Below, piece after piece: positions 37,227 to 45,423 of a stretch of DNA of 64,000 bases. The notes below the pieces were generated by a model. The model worked only from the letters and a program-made list of their open reading frames with translations. It was not told where the DNA came from and searched no databases. Source of the DNA: Nocardioidaceae bacterium (lineage in GTDB: Bacteria; Actinomycetota; Actinomycetes; Propionibacteriales; Nocardioidaceae); assembly GCA_030655315.1 (NCBI GenBank), contig JAURVT010000032.1:61359-125358 (forward strand), written 5' to 3'. The translations under genes and the position numbers were made by a program. Every line of letters starts with the position of its first letter. Position 1 is the stretch's first letter.

Positions 37227-38828
37227 GTGACCCTGCCGGCGGTGAGCGAACGCGTCCGCCGCCTCGGCACCCGGCACGCCCGACTGGTGGGCTGGCTCGC
37301 CCCGATCGGCGTCGCGCTGCTCGCGCTGGCGCTGCGCCTGTACCGCCTCGGGTACCCCAACCGGCTGATGTTCGACGAGACGTACTACCCGAAGGACGCC
37401 TACTCGCTGCGTCGCTTCGGGTACGTGCAGGACTTCGTCTCCGACGCGAACGCCAAGATCGTCGCCGGCGACCTGACGGGACTGTTCACCGGTCAGCCGA
37501 CGCAGATCGTGCACCCCGACGGCGGCAAGTGGATGCTCGCGCTCGGGCAGTACCTGTTCGGGATGGACTCCTTCGGCTGGCGGTTCTCGGCGGCCGTCGT
37601 GGGCGCTCTGACGGTCCTGGTGCTCGCGCGGATGGTCCGCCGGCTCACCGGCTCGACGCTCCTCGGGTGCGTCGGCGGCCTGCTGCTCACCTTCGACGGC
37701 ACGCACTTCGTGATGTCGCGGATCGGTCTGCTCGACGTGTTCCTGGCGTTCTGGCTCGTGTGCGCCGTCGCCTGCCTGGTCGCCGACCGCGACTGGGGAC
37801 GCGCCCGCCTGGTCGCGCGCGCAGAGGCCGCCGGCGGCGTCGTCCGCGGGTTCGGGCCCCGCCTGCTGTGGCGTCCCTGGCGCGTGGCCGCCGGCCTGAG
37901 CTTCGGGATGGCCCTCGGCACCAAGTGGAGCGCGCTCTACGTGCTCGCGGCCTTCGGCCTGCTCACCTGGGCCTGGGACGCGGCCAACCGTCGCGCGATC
38001 GGCGTCCGCGCCGCCTGGGTGCGGTCGGCGCTCGTCGACGCGGCGCCCGCGCTCGTCAGCCTCGTGCTCGTCGCCGCCGTGGTCTACCTCGCCACCTGGA
38101 CGGGATGGCTGATCCACCACGGGGTCTACGAGACGCGGTTCGGCAACGGCTACGGCGACAACGCGCCCTGGGGGTCCTACGTCACCCGCCCCGCGAGCGG
38201 CTGGCTCCAGCAGACCACCGACGCGTTCCGCTCGCTGTGGCACTTCCACGTGATGGTCTACGACTTCCACACCGGCGACTACCTGGCCGGCAAGACCCAC
38301 CCCTACCAGTCCTCGCCGCGCGGCTGGCTGCTCCTCAACCGGCCCGTCGGGGTCGACGTCGTGAACGACATCCAGCCCGGCGTGGACGGCTGCCGGGCCG
38401 TCGCGGGCGACACCTGCCTGCGCCAGGTGACGGTGCTCGGGAACCCGGCGGTCTGGTGGCCGGGGGCGGCCGCCCTCGTCGCGAGCGTGTGGCTGTGGGC
38501 GCGTCGCGGCGACTGGCGCTTCGCGGTGCCGCTGCTCGCGGTGGCCGCGACGGTCCTGCCGTGGTTCCAGTACGACGACCGCCCGATCTTCTCCTTCTAC
38601 GCCGTCGCCACCGTGCCGTTCACCATCGTGGCCACCTGCCTGGTGATCGGGGCGATGCGCGGCTCCGGCCCCGCGTCGGCCCTGCGCAGCCGGCTCGTGG
38701 TGGTGGGCGTCGGCGTCTACCTGGCGGTCGTCATCTGCACCTTCGCGTGGTTCTACCCGATCCTCACCGACCAGCTGATCACCCGCTCGGACTGGGCCGA
38801 CCGGATGTGGTTCCGGCGCTGGATCTGA
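37227..38828 (+). CDS. pmt: Polyprenol-phosphate-mannose protein mannosyltransferase (PMT, GT39)
   Basis: 533 residues with about ten membrane helices. The first external loop has the PMT signature FDETYYPKDAYSL with the acidic DE pair, then VHPDGGKWMLALGQYLFG and FDGTHFVMSRIGLLDVFLAF. This family O-mannosylates exported proteins from polyprenyl-phosphate-mannose, using Sec-exported substrates. It corresponds to Rv1002c. Secreted proteins of this window with Thr/Pro/Ser-rich linkers are plausible substrates (inference). Confidence 0.93.
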   Translation: MTLPAVSERVRRLGTRHARLVGWLAPIGVALLALALRLYRLGYPNRLMFDETYYPKDAYSLRRFGYVQDFVSDANAKIVAGDLTGLFTGQPTQIVHPDGGKWMLALGQYLFGMDSFGWRFSAAVVGALTVLVLARMVRRLTGSTLLGCVGGLLLTFDGTHFVMSRIGLLDVFLAFWLVCAVACLVADRDWGRARLVARAEAAGGVVRGFGPRLLWRPWRVAAGLSFGMALGTKWSALYVLAAFGLLTWAWDAANRRAIGVRAAWVRSALVDAAPALVSLVLVAAVVYLATWTGWLIHHGVYETRFGNGYGDNAPWGSYVTRPASGWLQQTTDAFRSLWHFHVMVYDFHTGDYLAGKTHPYQSSPRGWLLLNRPVGVDVVNDIQPGVDGCRAVAGDTCLRQVTVLGNPAVWWPGAAALVASVWLWARRGDWRFAVPLLAVAATVLPWFQYDDRPIFSFYAVATVPFTIVATCLVIGAMRGSGPASALRSRLVVVGVGVYLAVVICTFAWFYPILTDQLITRSDWADRMWFRRWI

Positions 38829-38839
38829 GCGTCCCCCTC

Positions 38840-38885
38840 CCTGTCGGTGCGTGGTGATGCCCCGACGTCATGGGGCACCGACAGG
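38840..38885. terminator. Bidirectional hairpin between convergent genes
   Basis: Outer arms CCTGTCGG/CCGACAGG (38840-38847, 38878-38885) and inner arms TGCCCC/GGGGCA (38858-38863, 38872-38877). It occupies the gap between pmt and the phosphatase gene. Confidence 0.65.
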
Positions 38886-40172
38886 TCAGGTGCGGCGCAG
38901 GACCACGGCCGTGACGTCGTCACCGGGCGGCTGCTCGCGCACCAGGCCACGGATGGTCTCGACGACGTCCTGCGCCGAGGTGGCGGCGAGGGTGAAGCCG
39001 GCCAGCCGGCGCCACACGTCGCCGTGCTCGTCGAGGAGGTCGTAGAGCCCGTCGCTGAACACCACGAGCGTGTCGCCCACGGCCAGCCGCGTCTCGCGCT
39101 CCTGCCAGGACGACCCCTGGTCGAGCGCGAGCGGCAGGTCCTCGCCCGAGAGCCGGGTCCAGCCGCCGGCCGCGTGCACCACCAGCGCGAGGCCGTGGCC
39201 CGCGTCGACCCACCGGACGACCGGCGAGCGCGGACGCACCCCGAGGCGGAACGCCGTCAGGAACGACCCCGTGCTGCCCAGGTCGCGCCCGAGCGAGGTG
39301 TTCACCCTCCCGAAGAGGGCGTCGAGCGCGACCGGTGCGTCGGGGCGCGCCGCCGACATCGCGCGCCGCTCGCCGCGCACCACCGCCCGGGCCGTCGCCA
39401 TGACGAGCGCCGCGGCCGCGCCCTTGCCCATCACGTCGGCCACGGTGGAGTGGTGCTCGTCCCCCACCTGCTCGTGGTCGACGAAGTCGCCGCCGACGGC
39501 GAGCGTCGGCAGGCAGAGGTCGGCGACGTCCCACCCCTCCAGCCGGGGGACGGTGCGCGCGAGGAGGGCGTCCTGCACCAGACGGGTGCGTCCGATGCCG
39601 TCCCAGACCCGCAGCTCGTGCTCGACCCAGCCGGCGAGCTCGACGAACGTCGCCAGCTCGTGCTCCTCGAGCGTGCGCGGCTCGGGGCCGCCGATCGCGA
39701 AGGTGCCGACCACGACGCCCTCCTCGTCGTGCAGCGGGTACCCGGCGTAGAAGCCGAGCTCGCGGCTCTGGGTGGCCGCCCACCACAGCGACGGGTCGCC
39801 CTCGGCGTCGAGCGCGGCGAGGTCGGGGACGATGAACGGCCCGGTGCGCCGCATGGTCTGCTCGCACAGCGAGGCGGTGCGCTGCATCTCCTCGACGGCC
39901 GACCCGTGCGAGGACTTGATCCACAGGCGGGGGCCGTCGCTCACCGTCACGATGACGACGGGCACGCGCAGCACGGTGGCCGCCAGCCGCGTCACCCGGT
40001 CGAACCGCTCGTCCGCGGGGGTGCCGAGGATGCCGAGCCGCTCGACCGCCTGGCGTCGACGGTGCTCGGCCACGCGCTCCCGCTCGAGCGACGCGAGCCG
40101 GGAGTCGGCGTCGGGCCCGCGCTGCCGCCACCGGTCCATCGGCCCGGGCCGTCCGTCGCGTGCGGCCGTCAT
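38886..40172 (-). CDS. GAF - SpoIIE-type PP2C phosphatase (RsbU-like), second copy
   Basis: 428 residues. A GAF domain (~45-200: LGILGTPADERFDRVTRLA, FYAGYPLHDEEGVVVGTFAIGG) precedes a SpoIIE/RsbU phosphatase domain with GGDFVDHE, VADVMGKGAAAALVMA, DAGHGLALVV, VFSDGLYDLL and PPGDDVTAVVLRR, so the metal-binding Asp residues are kept. Such enzymes dephosphorylate STAS proteins. It is the last gene of a six-gene overlapping operon and is paralogous to 45420-46652. ATG at 40172 makes an ATGA junction with the GH26/OpgC gene. Confidence 0.93.
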   Translation of the reverse strand: MTAARDGRPGPMDRWRQRGPDADSRLASLERERVAEHRRRQAVERLGILGTPADERFDRVTRLAATVLRVPVVIVTVSDGPRLWIKSSHGSAVEEMQRTASLCEQTMRRTGPFIVPDLAALDAEGDPSLWWAATQSRELGFYAGYPLHDEEGVVVGTFAIGGPEPRTLEEHELATFVELAGWVEHELRVWDGIGRTRLVQDALLARTVPRLEGWDVADLCLPTLAVGGDFVDHEQVGDEHHSTVADVMGKGAAAALVMATARAVVRGERRAMSAARPDAPVALDALFGRVNTSLGRDLGSTGSFLTAFRLGVRPRSPVVRWVDAGHGLALVVHAAGGWTRLSGEDLPLALDQGSSWQERETRLAVGDTLVVFSDGLYDLLDEHGDVWRRLAGFTLAATSAQDVVETIRGLVREQPPGDDVTAVVLRRT

Positions 40173-42655
40173 CGGGGGATCACCGAGAACAGAACCTTGC
40201 GTCGGACCATCACCCAGATCGCCGCGATCACGGCGGTGTGGACCACCGTCCCCTGCCAGTCGCTGGTCCGCACCAGGCCGGGGACGTTCGCGACGGCCAG
40301 CACGAAGAAGACGTGCACGGTGAAGACGTAGAGGCTGTTCTGGCCGAGCGGGACGTAGAGCCACCCGAGCGCGCGCTCCAGCGGCACCCACCAGGCCGTC
40401 AGCACGGCGTACGAGACCACGACCACGAGCACGAGGTCGACCAGGCGCCCCGGCTGCAGGAACACCCGGGTGTACAGGTGGGCGTAGAGCGAGTCGTAGG
40501 TGCCCGCGCCCGCGAACGGGACGCCGAAGCCGTAGGTGTGGCCGGCCCAGAGCAGGGCCAGCGCGCCGGCGTAGAGCACGACGCCGAGCGTCACGAGGGC
40601 CACGCCCACCCGGCTCGTGAGGGCGCGGGTGATCGGGCGGCGGTACCAGCCGAGCACGAGGCCGTGGACGAAGACCACCTGCCAGGTCAGCAGCGGGAAG
40701 ACGTCCTCGAACTGCGAGGGCACCACGTTCCAGTCGAAGCGCGCCTGCAGCAGGTACAGCGTCCAGCTGACGGCGAGGGCGACCCACCACAGCCGGCGCC
40801 TCATCAGCCACGCGAGCGGCACCAGCAGGGCGCTGAGCACGATGAACAGGCCCATGATGTTGAAGACCCAGGGCCCCATCTCGAGCAGGAGCAGCTGCCG
40901 CACCGCGTACCACGGCGGCGGGTAGTCGAGCAGGCGGGGGAAGTTGCCGTAGAGGTCGTAGACCTGTCCGCTCGCGCCCGAGCCCAGGGCGCCGGTGCCG
41001 CGGTCGGTGAAGGTGGTGACGGCACGGGCGTCGATCCCGGGGACCCTGCCCAGCACCCACACCAGGACCACGACGACCAGCGCCGTCAGGTACAGCTTGC
41101 GGGCCCGCTTGAACGCCGCCACCGCGGCGCCCCACTCACCCAACCTGGCCATCACCGCGGGCTGGACCATGCCCATCACCACGCCGGACAGCAGCACGAA
41201 CAGCTCGGCGCCGGTGACCCCGCCGATGGCGTTCAACGTGATCCAGGAGTACGGACCGGCCACCTCGACGTGCGTCACCACCACGGCGATGATGATGAAC
41301 CCGCGCAGGAAGTCCAGGCGCAGGTCGCGCGACCCGTGGGCCTCGGCGTCGTACCGCCACGACGGGACCAGGCGACGGACGACGCCCGCGGACAGGTAGG
41401 CCAGGGCCATCGCGGCGACGCTGGCCACGATCCAGCCCATCTGCTCGTCACCACCGGTCTCGCGGACCTGGGCGGTCGCGGTGTTGGCGGTCTCCTGGTC
41501 CAGGACCCGCGTCACCGGCCCGGTCCTCACGTCGCGCGACGCGAGGTCCGCCCGCAGGGCCGCGGCGAGCCGGTCGGTGTGGGTGGCCCGCCAGTCGACG
41601 GTGTCGCCCCCGACCTCGGCCTCGGGGCGTCGCTCCTCGAGCCAGGTGATCGACGCGATCCGGTCGTGGGTGACGGTGGCGCGGAAGACCTGGCGCCACC
41701 AGGTGCGCTTGATGTCGAGCTGGGGATCGGTGGCCTCGGCGCCGGGGTTGAACAGGGCGCCCGTCGCGACGGCCATGGGCTTGTCGCGCCGCTCGGCGAA
41801 CCGCTCGTAGAAGGGGGTGCGCGTCCGCTCGTCGCCGTAGCCGTAGCTCTCCTCGAGGCGCGCCTCCACCTCGCCCCGCCGCGGGACGACGTTGGCGCCG
41901 AAGTCCTGGGCCTCGCCGAAGTGGTAGAGCGAGAGGCCCACCCAGTCGACGGCCGCGTCGCCCGGGTAGTACGGGCCGTAGGGGTCGTCGACCTCGGTGA
42001 CGTCGCCGTCGCCGTCGGTGTCGAGCTGGGCCCTGTCGCGCGGGCCCGAGCCCTCGACGGCGCCGAAGGCCCGGCTGAACGGGTACCCCGCGCCGTACGC
42101 CGGAGCCCACAGCATCCGCGCGTGCGGGGTCGCGGCGTGCACCGCGGTGGCCACCTCACGGAACGCCGCGACGTACGCCTGCGGCTGCTGGCCCCACGAC
42201 TGCCAGGAGCCGTTCATCTCCGGCGCGAACCGCACCAGGACCTCGCTGTCGTAGTCCTCGTGCAGCCGCACCAGCGCGCGGCCGAGCCGGGCCGCGTCCG
42301 CCGCGGTGAGGGTCTCCAGGGCCGCCTGCGGCTCCAGCGTCAGCTCGGCGACCGCCCCGTGCTGCGCCGCCTGGGCGACGAACTCCTCGAGGTAGGTGCC
42401 GTCGTCGTCCGACAGCGGGTAGCGGACGGCCTGGGAGAACACCGACGGGCTGGTCCCGAGACGCGCCACGTACTGCTGGGCCGAGTCGTTCGTCCAGTCC
42501 AGCTCGGGTCCGAAGAACGGACGGGCGGCGGGCGTCAGCCCCGGGTCCTCGGCGCCGCTCCCCGACGCGGCCACCGCCGCGCCGGCCGGCAGCACCAGCA
42601 CGACGAGCGCGAGCACGACCAGCAGCAGGCGCACCGGCGACGACCGCAGGGTCAC
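40169..42655 (-). CDS. GH26-like domain fused to OpgC/acyltransferase-3 membrane domain
   Basis: 828 residues. A signal-like helix (~9-30) is followed by a periplasm-side glycoside-hydrolase-26-like domain (~45-370) with LVRFAPEMNGSW, where E146 would be the acid/base. Then a linker, one membrane segment (~408-430) and an OpgC-type domain with about ten helices (DLRLDFLRGFIIIAVVVTHVEV at its start). OpgC proteins transfer succinyl or acyl groups to exported glucans. The GH26 nucleophile strand reads KPMAVATGA (292-300) without the expected Glu, so hydrolysis may be lost. Overlaps its neighbours on both sides (ATGA). Confidence 0.85.
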   Translation of the reverse strand: MTLRSSPVRLLLVVLALVVLVLPAGAAVAASGSGAEDPGLTPAARPFFGPELDWTNDSAQQYVARLGTSPSVFSQAVRYPLSDDDGTYLEEFVAQAAQHGAVAELTLEPQAALETLTAADAARLGRALVRLHEDYDSEVLVRFAPEMNGSWQSWGQQPQAYVAAFREVATAVHAATPHARMLWAPAYGAGYPFSRAFGAVEGSGPRDRAQLDTDGDGDVTEVDDPYGPYYPGDAAVDWVGLSLYHFGEAQDFGANVVPRRGEVEARLEESYGYGDERTRTPFYERFAERRDKPMAVATGALFNPGAEATDPQLDIKRTWWRQVFRATVTHDRIASITWLEERRPEAEVGGDTVDWRATHTDRLAAALRADLASRDVRTGPVTRVLDQETANTATAQVRETGGDEQMGWIVASVAAMALAYLSAGVVRRLVPSWRYDAEAHGSRDLRLDFLRGFIIIAVVVTHVEVAGPYSWITLNAIGGVTGAELFVLLSGVVMGMVQPAVMARLGEWGAAVAAFKRARKLYLTALVVVVLVWVLGRVPGIDARAVTTFTDRGTGALGSGASGQVYDLYGNFPRLLDYPPPWYAVRQLLLLEMGPWVFNIMGLFIVLSALLVPLAWLMRRRLWWVALAVSWTLYLLQARFDWNVVPSQFEDVFPLLTWQVVFVHGLVLGWYRRPITRALTSRVGVALVTLGVVLYAGALALLWAGHTYGFGVPFAGAGTYDSLYAHLYTRVFLQPGRLVDLVLVVVVSYAVLTAWWVPLERALGWLYVPLGQNSLYVFTVHVFFVLAVANVPGLVRTSDWQGTVVHTAVIAAIWVMVRRKVLFSVIPR

Positions 42656-43089
42656 GGCTGCCGCCGGCAGGTGATCGACCAGTGGTTGATGACGCCGTCA
42701 CGGTGGTAGGCGAGGTCGTCGACGGCCGCCGAGGCGAGCGCCAGGCCGCGGCCCGACTCGGCGTCGTACCCCGGCATCGACACCGTGCTCAGGTCGATCT
42801 CGCAGGGCCGGCCGTCGTCGGCGAAGGTGGCGACCAGCGACGTGGGGTCGGCGAGCAGGCTGACGTCGAACCGGCGGCCCGTCACCCCCTCCCCGTCGAT
42901 CGCGTAGGCGTGCTCGACGATGTTGGCCATCACCTCGATGACGGCGGTCTCGAACCGGATCCGGTCGATCATCGCGACGTCCGGGCTGCCCTCCCAGAGC
43001 GACGCGACGAGCGTGTGGAGCAGGTCGACGCTGTCCTCGCGGGCGGCAGCCTCGAGCGACACGCGTGTCACCGAGGCGTCGTCAGGCAT
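42652..43089 (-). CDS. RsbW-like serine kinase / anti-sigma-factor-type ATPase
   Basis: 145 residues, a stand-alone HATPase. The N box is in ETAVIEVMANIVEHAY; FADDGRPCEIDL is the G1 region, with a DDG rather than DxGxG; ESGRGLALASAAVDDLAYH is the G2 region. In partner-switching systems this kinase phosphorylates a STAS protein and binds a target when the STAS protein is phosphorylated. ATG 43089 overlaps the STAS gene by 8 bp. No sigma factor is encoded in the operon, so the target is probably another protein. Confidence 0.88.
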   Translation of the reverse strand: MPDDASVTRVSLEAAAREDSVDLLHTLVASLWEGSPDVAMIDRIRFETAVIEVMANIVEHAYAIDGEGVTGRRFDVSLLADPTSLVATFADDGRPCEIDLSTVSMPGYDAESGRGLALASAAVDDLAYHRDGVINHWSITCRRQP

Positions 43090-43417
43090 CGAACGCGCCC
43101 TCGACCGTGGGCCGGGGGCGCAGCACCTTGTTGAGGTTGGTGAGCTCGAGGACCGTCTGGATCTGCTCGGTGGGGCACGCGAGGCGCAGGTCACCCCCGG
43201 CCTGGCGGGTGGTCTTCAGCCCGGCGATCAGCGCGCCGAGGCCCGAGGAGTCCATGAAGTCCGTCTGCGCCATGTCGACGACGATCCGGTTGGTGCCGGC
43301 GCCGACGAGCTCGGTGACGACCTCGCCCAGGCGGCGGGCGGACACCATGTTGAGCCGGCCGACGGGCGTCACGACGCCGATGCCGCGCGACGTGGTCTCG
43401 ACCTTGAACTCGATCAT
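43082..43417 (-). CDS. STAS-domain anti-sigma-factor-antagonist-like protein
   Basis: 111 residues. A single STAS domain with VVTPVGRLNMVSARRL and the phosphorylation loop DFMDSSGLGAL, whose first Ser after Asp is the usual target of RsbW-like kinases. It would be reset by one of the two SpoIIE-type phosphatases of the operon. ATG 43417 overlaps the glycosyltransferase stop (ATGA). The order STAS-HATPase directly after the synthase gene ties switching to the polysaccharide machine. Confidence 0.92.
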   Translation of the reverse strand: MIEFKVETTSRGIGVVTPVGRLNMVSARRLGEVVTELVGAGTNRIVVDMAQTDFMDSSGLGALIAGLKTTRQAGGDLRLACPTEQIQTVLELTNLNKVLRPRPTVEGAFDA

Positions 43418-45423
43418 GCTGCTCCCTTGGTGGTGAGGCGGTGCTTGTGCCTCGGCTGCTCGATGGGGGGTGAGGGTGTCTCGGGGTCGACCCAGCCGTC
43501 GTAGCGGACGGCCTTCACGACGACGCCGAGGACGAGGAGGTCGTAGACGACCCAGGCGAGGTTGACCCACGTGCCGAGCGGCGAGGCCTGCCCGACCTGG
43601 AGCCGGACCAGGCCCACGCCCGCGGCCGCGACGAGGGCGCCCATCGCGACGAGCTGGGGCTTGACCAGGTGCCAGGGCCGGCCCGCGCCCTCGGTCCGGA
43701 CCTTCGGGGTGACGGCGAAGTCGAGCGCGCGTCCGAGGAACACGCTGCCGAACGCCGACGTGAACGCCTTGATCCAGACCGGGAAGAGCGCGAGCGAGTA
43801 CTGGAGCCCGCGCCAGGTGCGTCGCTTCCAGCCCACGTAGAGGAACAGGAGCTGGTTGACCACCAGGAACGGGATCAGGCGGACGAAGAAGTCGCTGCCG
43901 AGCGAGTCCACGGGCAGCACGCCGAGCGTCAGGTAGATGATCGGCGCGGCCAGGTAGACCACCGCGAAGAAGCCCGACAGGTAGCTCCACATCGTGCCCA
44001 GGTACATCAGCTTCTGGGCCACCGTCAGGCCCTGCTGGACCATCGGGTTCTCCCGGAACATCACCTGCATGGTGCCCTGGGCCCAGCGCAGGCGCTGCGT
44101 CAGCATCGTCTTGAGGTCCTCGGGCGCGAGGCCGAACGCGAGCTGCTCGCCGTGGTAGGCCGAGCTCCAGCCGAGGGCGTGCAGGCGCATGCAGGTCGCC
44201 ATGTCCTCGGTGACCGAGATGGTCGCCATCGGCATGACGGGCTGGGCCTCCTCGCCCCGGTCCACGTCGACCGACGACACCAGCGACTGCACCGTCGCGA
44301 GGGCGCCCAGGGGCGACCAGTCCCGCTCGGACATCCGGCGCAGCGCCGCGTCGTCGACGAGCGCGAGCCCGGCGTCACCGGCCTCGTCGGTGGTGGCCTC
44401 GAGCTCGGCGATCGCGGCGAGGTCGGCGTGCAGCGCGTCGACGTCGGTGCTCACCAGCTCGCGGGCGATCGAGGCCACGCGCCGCTGGAACCGGTAGGTG
44501 ACGTCGGCGATGGCGACGCCCCGTCCCAGCTCGCGGCGGGCGCGGCCGAGGTCGTAGGCCACCTTGTCGAGGGCCTGGGTGGCGTGCGCGTCGTCGGACC
44601 CCAGGTCGGCGCGCGCCTTGGCGAGCACGTCCTTGGACGTGCGCAGCGCCCGGTGGACGGCGATCTCGATCTCGCCGGCGTAGCGCCACACGCCCAGCTG
44701 CATGAGCGCCTCGCGGCGCAGCACGGCGTTGGACCCGCAGAAGAAGGCGGCGTTCCAGCCGTCCTTGCCCTCCTGGATCGGCCCGTAGAACAGCGGGGCC
44801 TGGCTGCCGAGCGGGTCGTCGTCGGGCACGTTGACGAAGAACTGCGGCGTCTGGACGACCGCCATCCTCTCGTCGCGGAAGTAGCCCAGGGTGCGGTCGA
44901 GGATCTGCGGCTCGGGCACCTGGTCGGCGTCGAGGATGAGCAGGAACTCGCCCTCGGTCGCCAGCAGGGCGTTGTTGATGTTGCCGGCCTTGGCGTGCCG
45001 CGGACGGTCGTCCCAGTCGGCGCTGCGGGTGATCCAGCCGATGCCCTCGGACTCGGCCAGCGCGCGCAGCTCCGGACGGTTGCCGTCGTCGAGGATCCAG
45101 GTCTCGTGCGGGAAGCTGATCGCCTTGGCCGCGCGCGCCGTCGTCATGACGAGGTCGAGCGGCTCGTTGTAGGTCGTGACGAGCACGTCGACCGTCGCCT
45201 CGGGGTCGGGCGGGTCGGGCTCGCCGCGCTCCTTGCGCCGCCACATGGTGAGGCAGAACAGCAGCGAGTCGACCAGGCTGTAGGTCTCGGCGACCACGAG
45301 CGGCACCGCGATCGGCCACGCGCTCCAGTTCACCGAGAACAGCCAGCGCCACGTCACGTAGTTGACGCCCAGCACGACGACCACCACGACCATCAGCCGC
45401 AGCAGCGCCTGCCGCATGGTCAT
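43414..45423 (-). CDS. Cellulose-synthase-like glycosyltransferase family 2 (processive)
   Basis: 669 residues. Two N-terminal membrane helices, then a GT-A domain: VDVLVTTYNEP, ILDDGNRPE, KAGNINNAL, the DxD ILDADQVPEP (165-167), CGSNAVLRR, TED (405-407) and QRLRW (443-447). At least five helices follow. These motifs define processive beta-glycan synthases. Between CGSNAVLRR and TED there is a ~150-residue charged helical insertion (~250-400) not found in BcsA. No PilZ domain is seen, so c-di-GMP control of the usual kind is unlikely. ATGA overlaps on both sides. Confidence 0.9.
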   Translation of the reverse strand: MTMRQALLRLMVVVVVVLGVNYVTWRWLFSVNWSAWPIAVPLVVAETYSLVDSLLFCLTMWRRKERGEPDPPDPEATVDVLVTTYNEPLDLVMTTARAAKAISFPHETWILDDGNRPELRALAESEGIGWITRSADWDDRPRHAKAGNINNALLATEGEFLLILDADQVPEPQILDRTLGYFRDERMAVVQTPQFFVNVPDDDPLGSQAPLFYGPIQEGKDGWNAAFFCGSNAVLRREALMQLGVWRYAGEIEIAVHRALRTSKDVLAKARADLGSDDAHATQALDKVAYDLGRARRELGRGVAIADVTYRFQRRVASIARELVSTDVDALHADLAAIAELEATTDEAGDAGLALVDDAALRRMSERDWSPLGALATVQSLVSSVDVDRGEEAQPVMPMATISVTEDMATCMRLHALGWSSAYHGEQLAFGLAPEDLKTMLTQRLRWAQGTMQVMFRENPMVQQGLTVAQKLMYLGTMWSYLSGFFAVVYLAAPIIYLTLGVLPVDSLGSDFFVRLIPFLVVNQLLFLYVGWKRRTWRGLQYSLALFPVWIKAFTSAFGSVFLGRALDFAVTPKVRTEGAGRPWHLVKPQLVAMGALVAAAGVGLVRLQVGQASPLGTWVNLAWVVYDLLVLGVVVKAVRYDGWVDPETPSPPIEQPRHKHRLTTKGAA

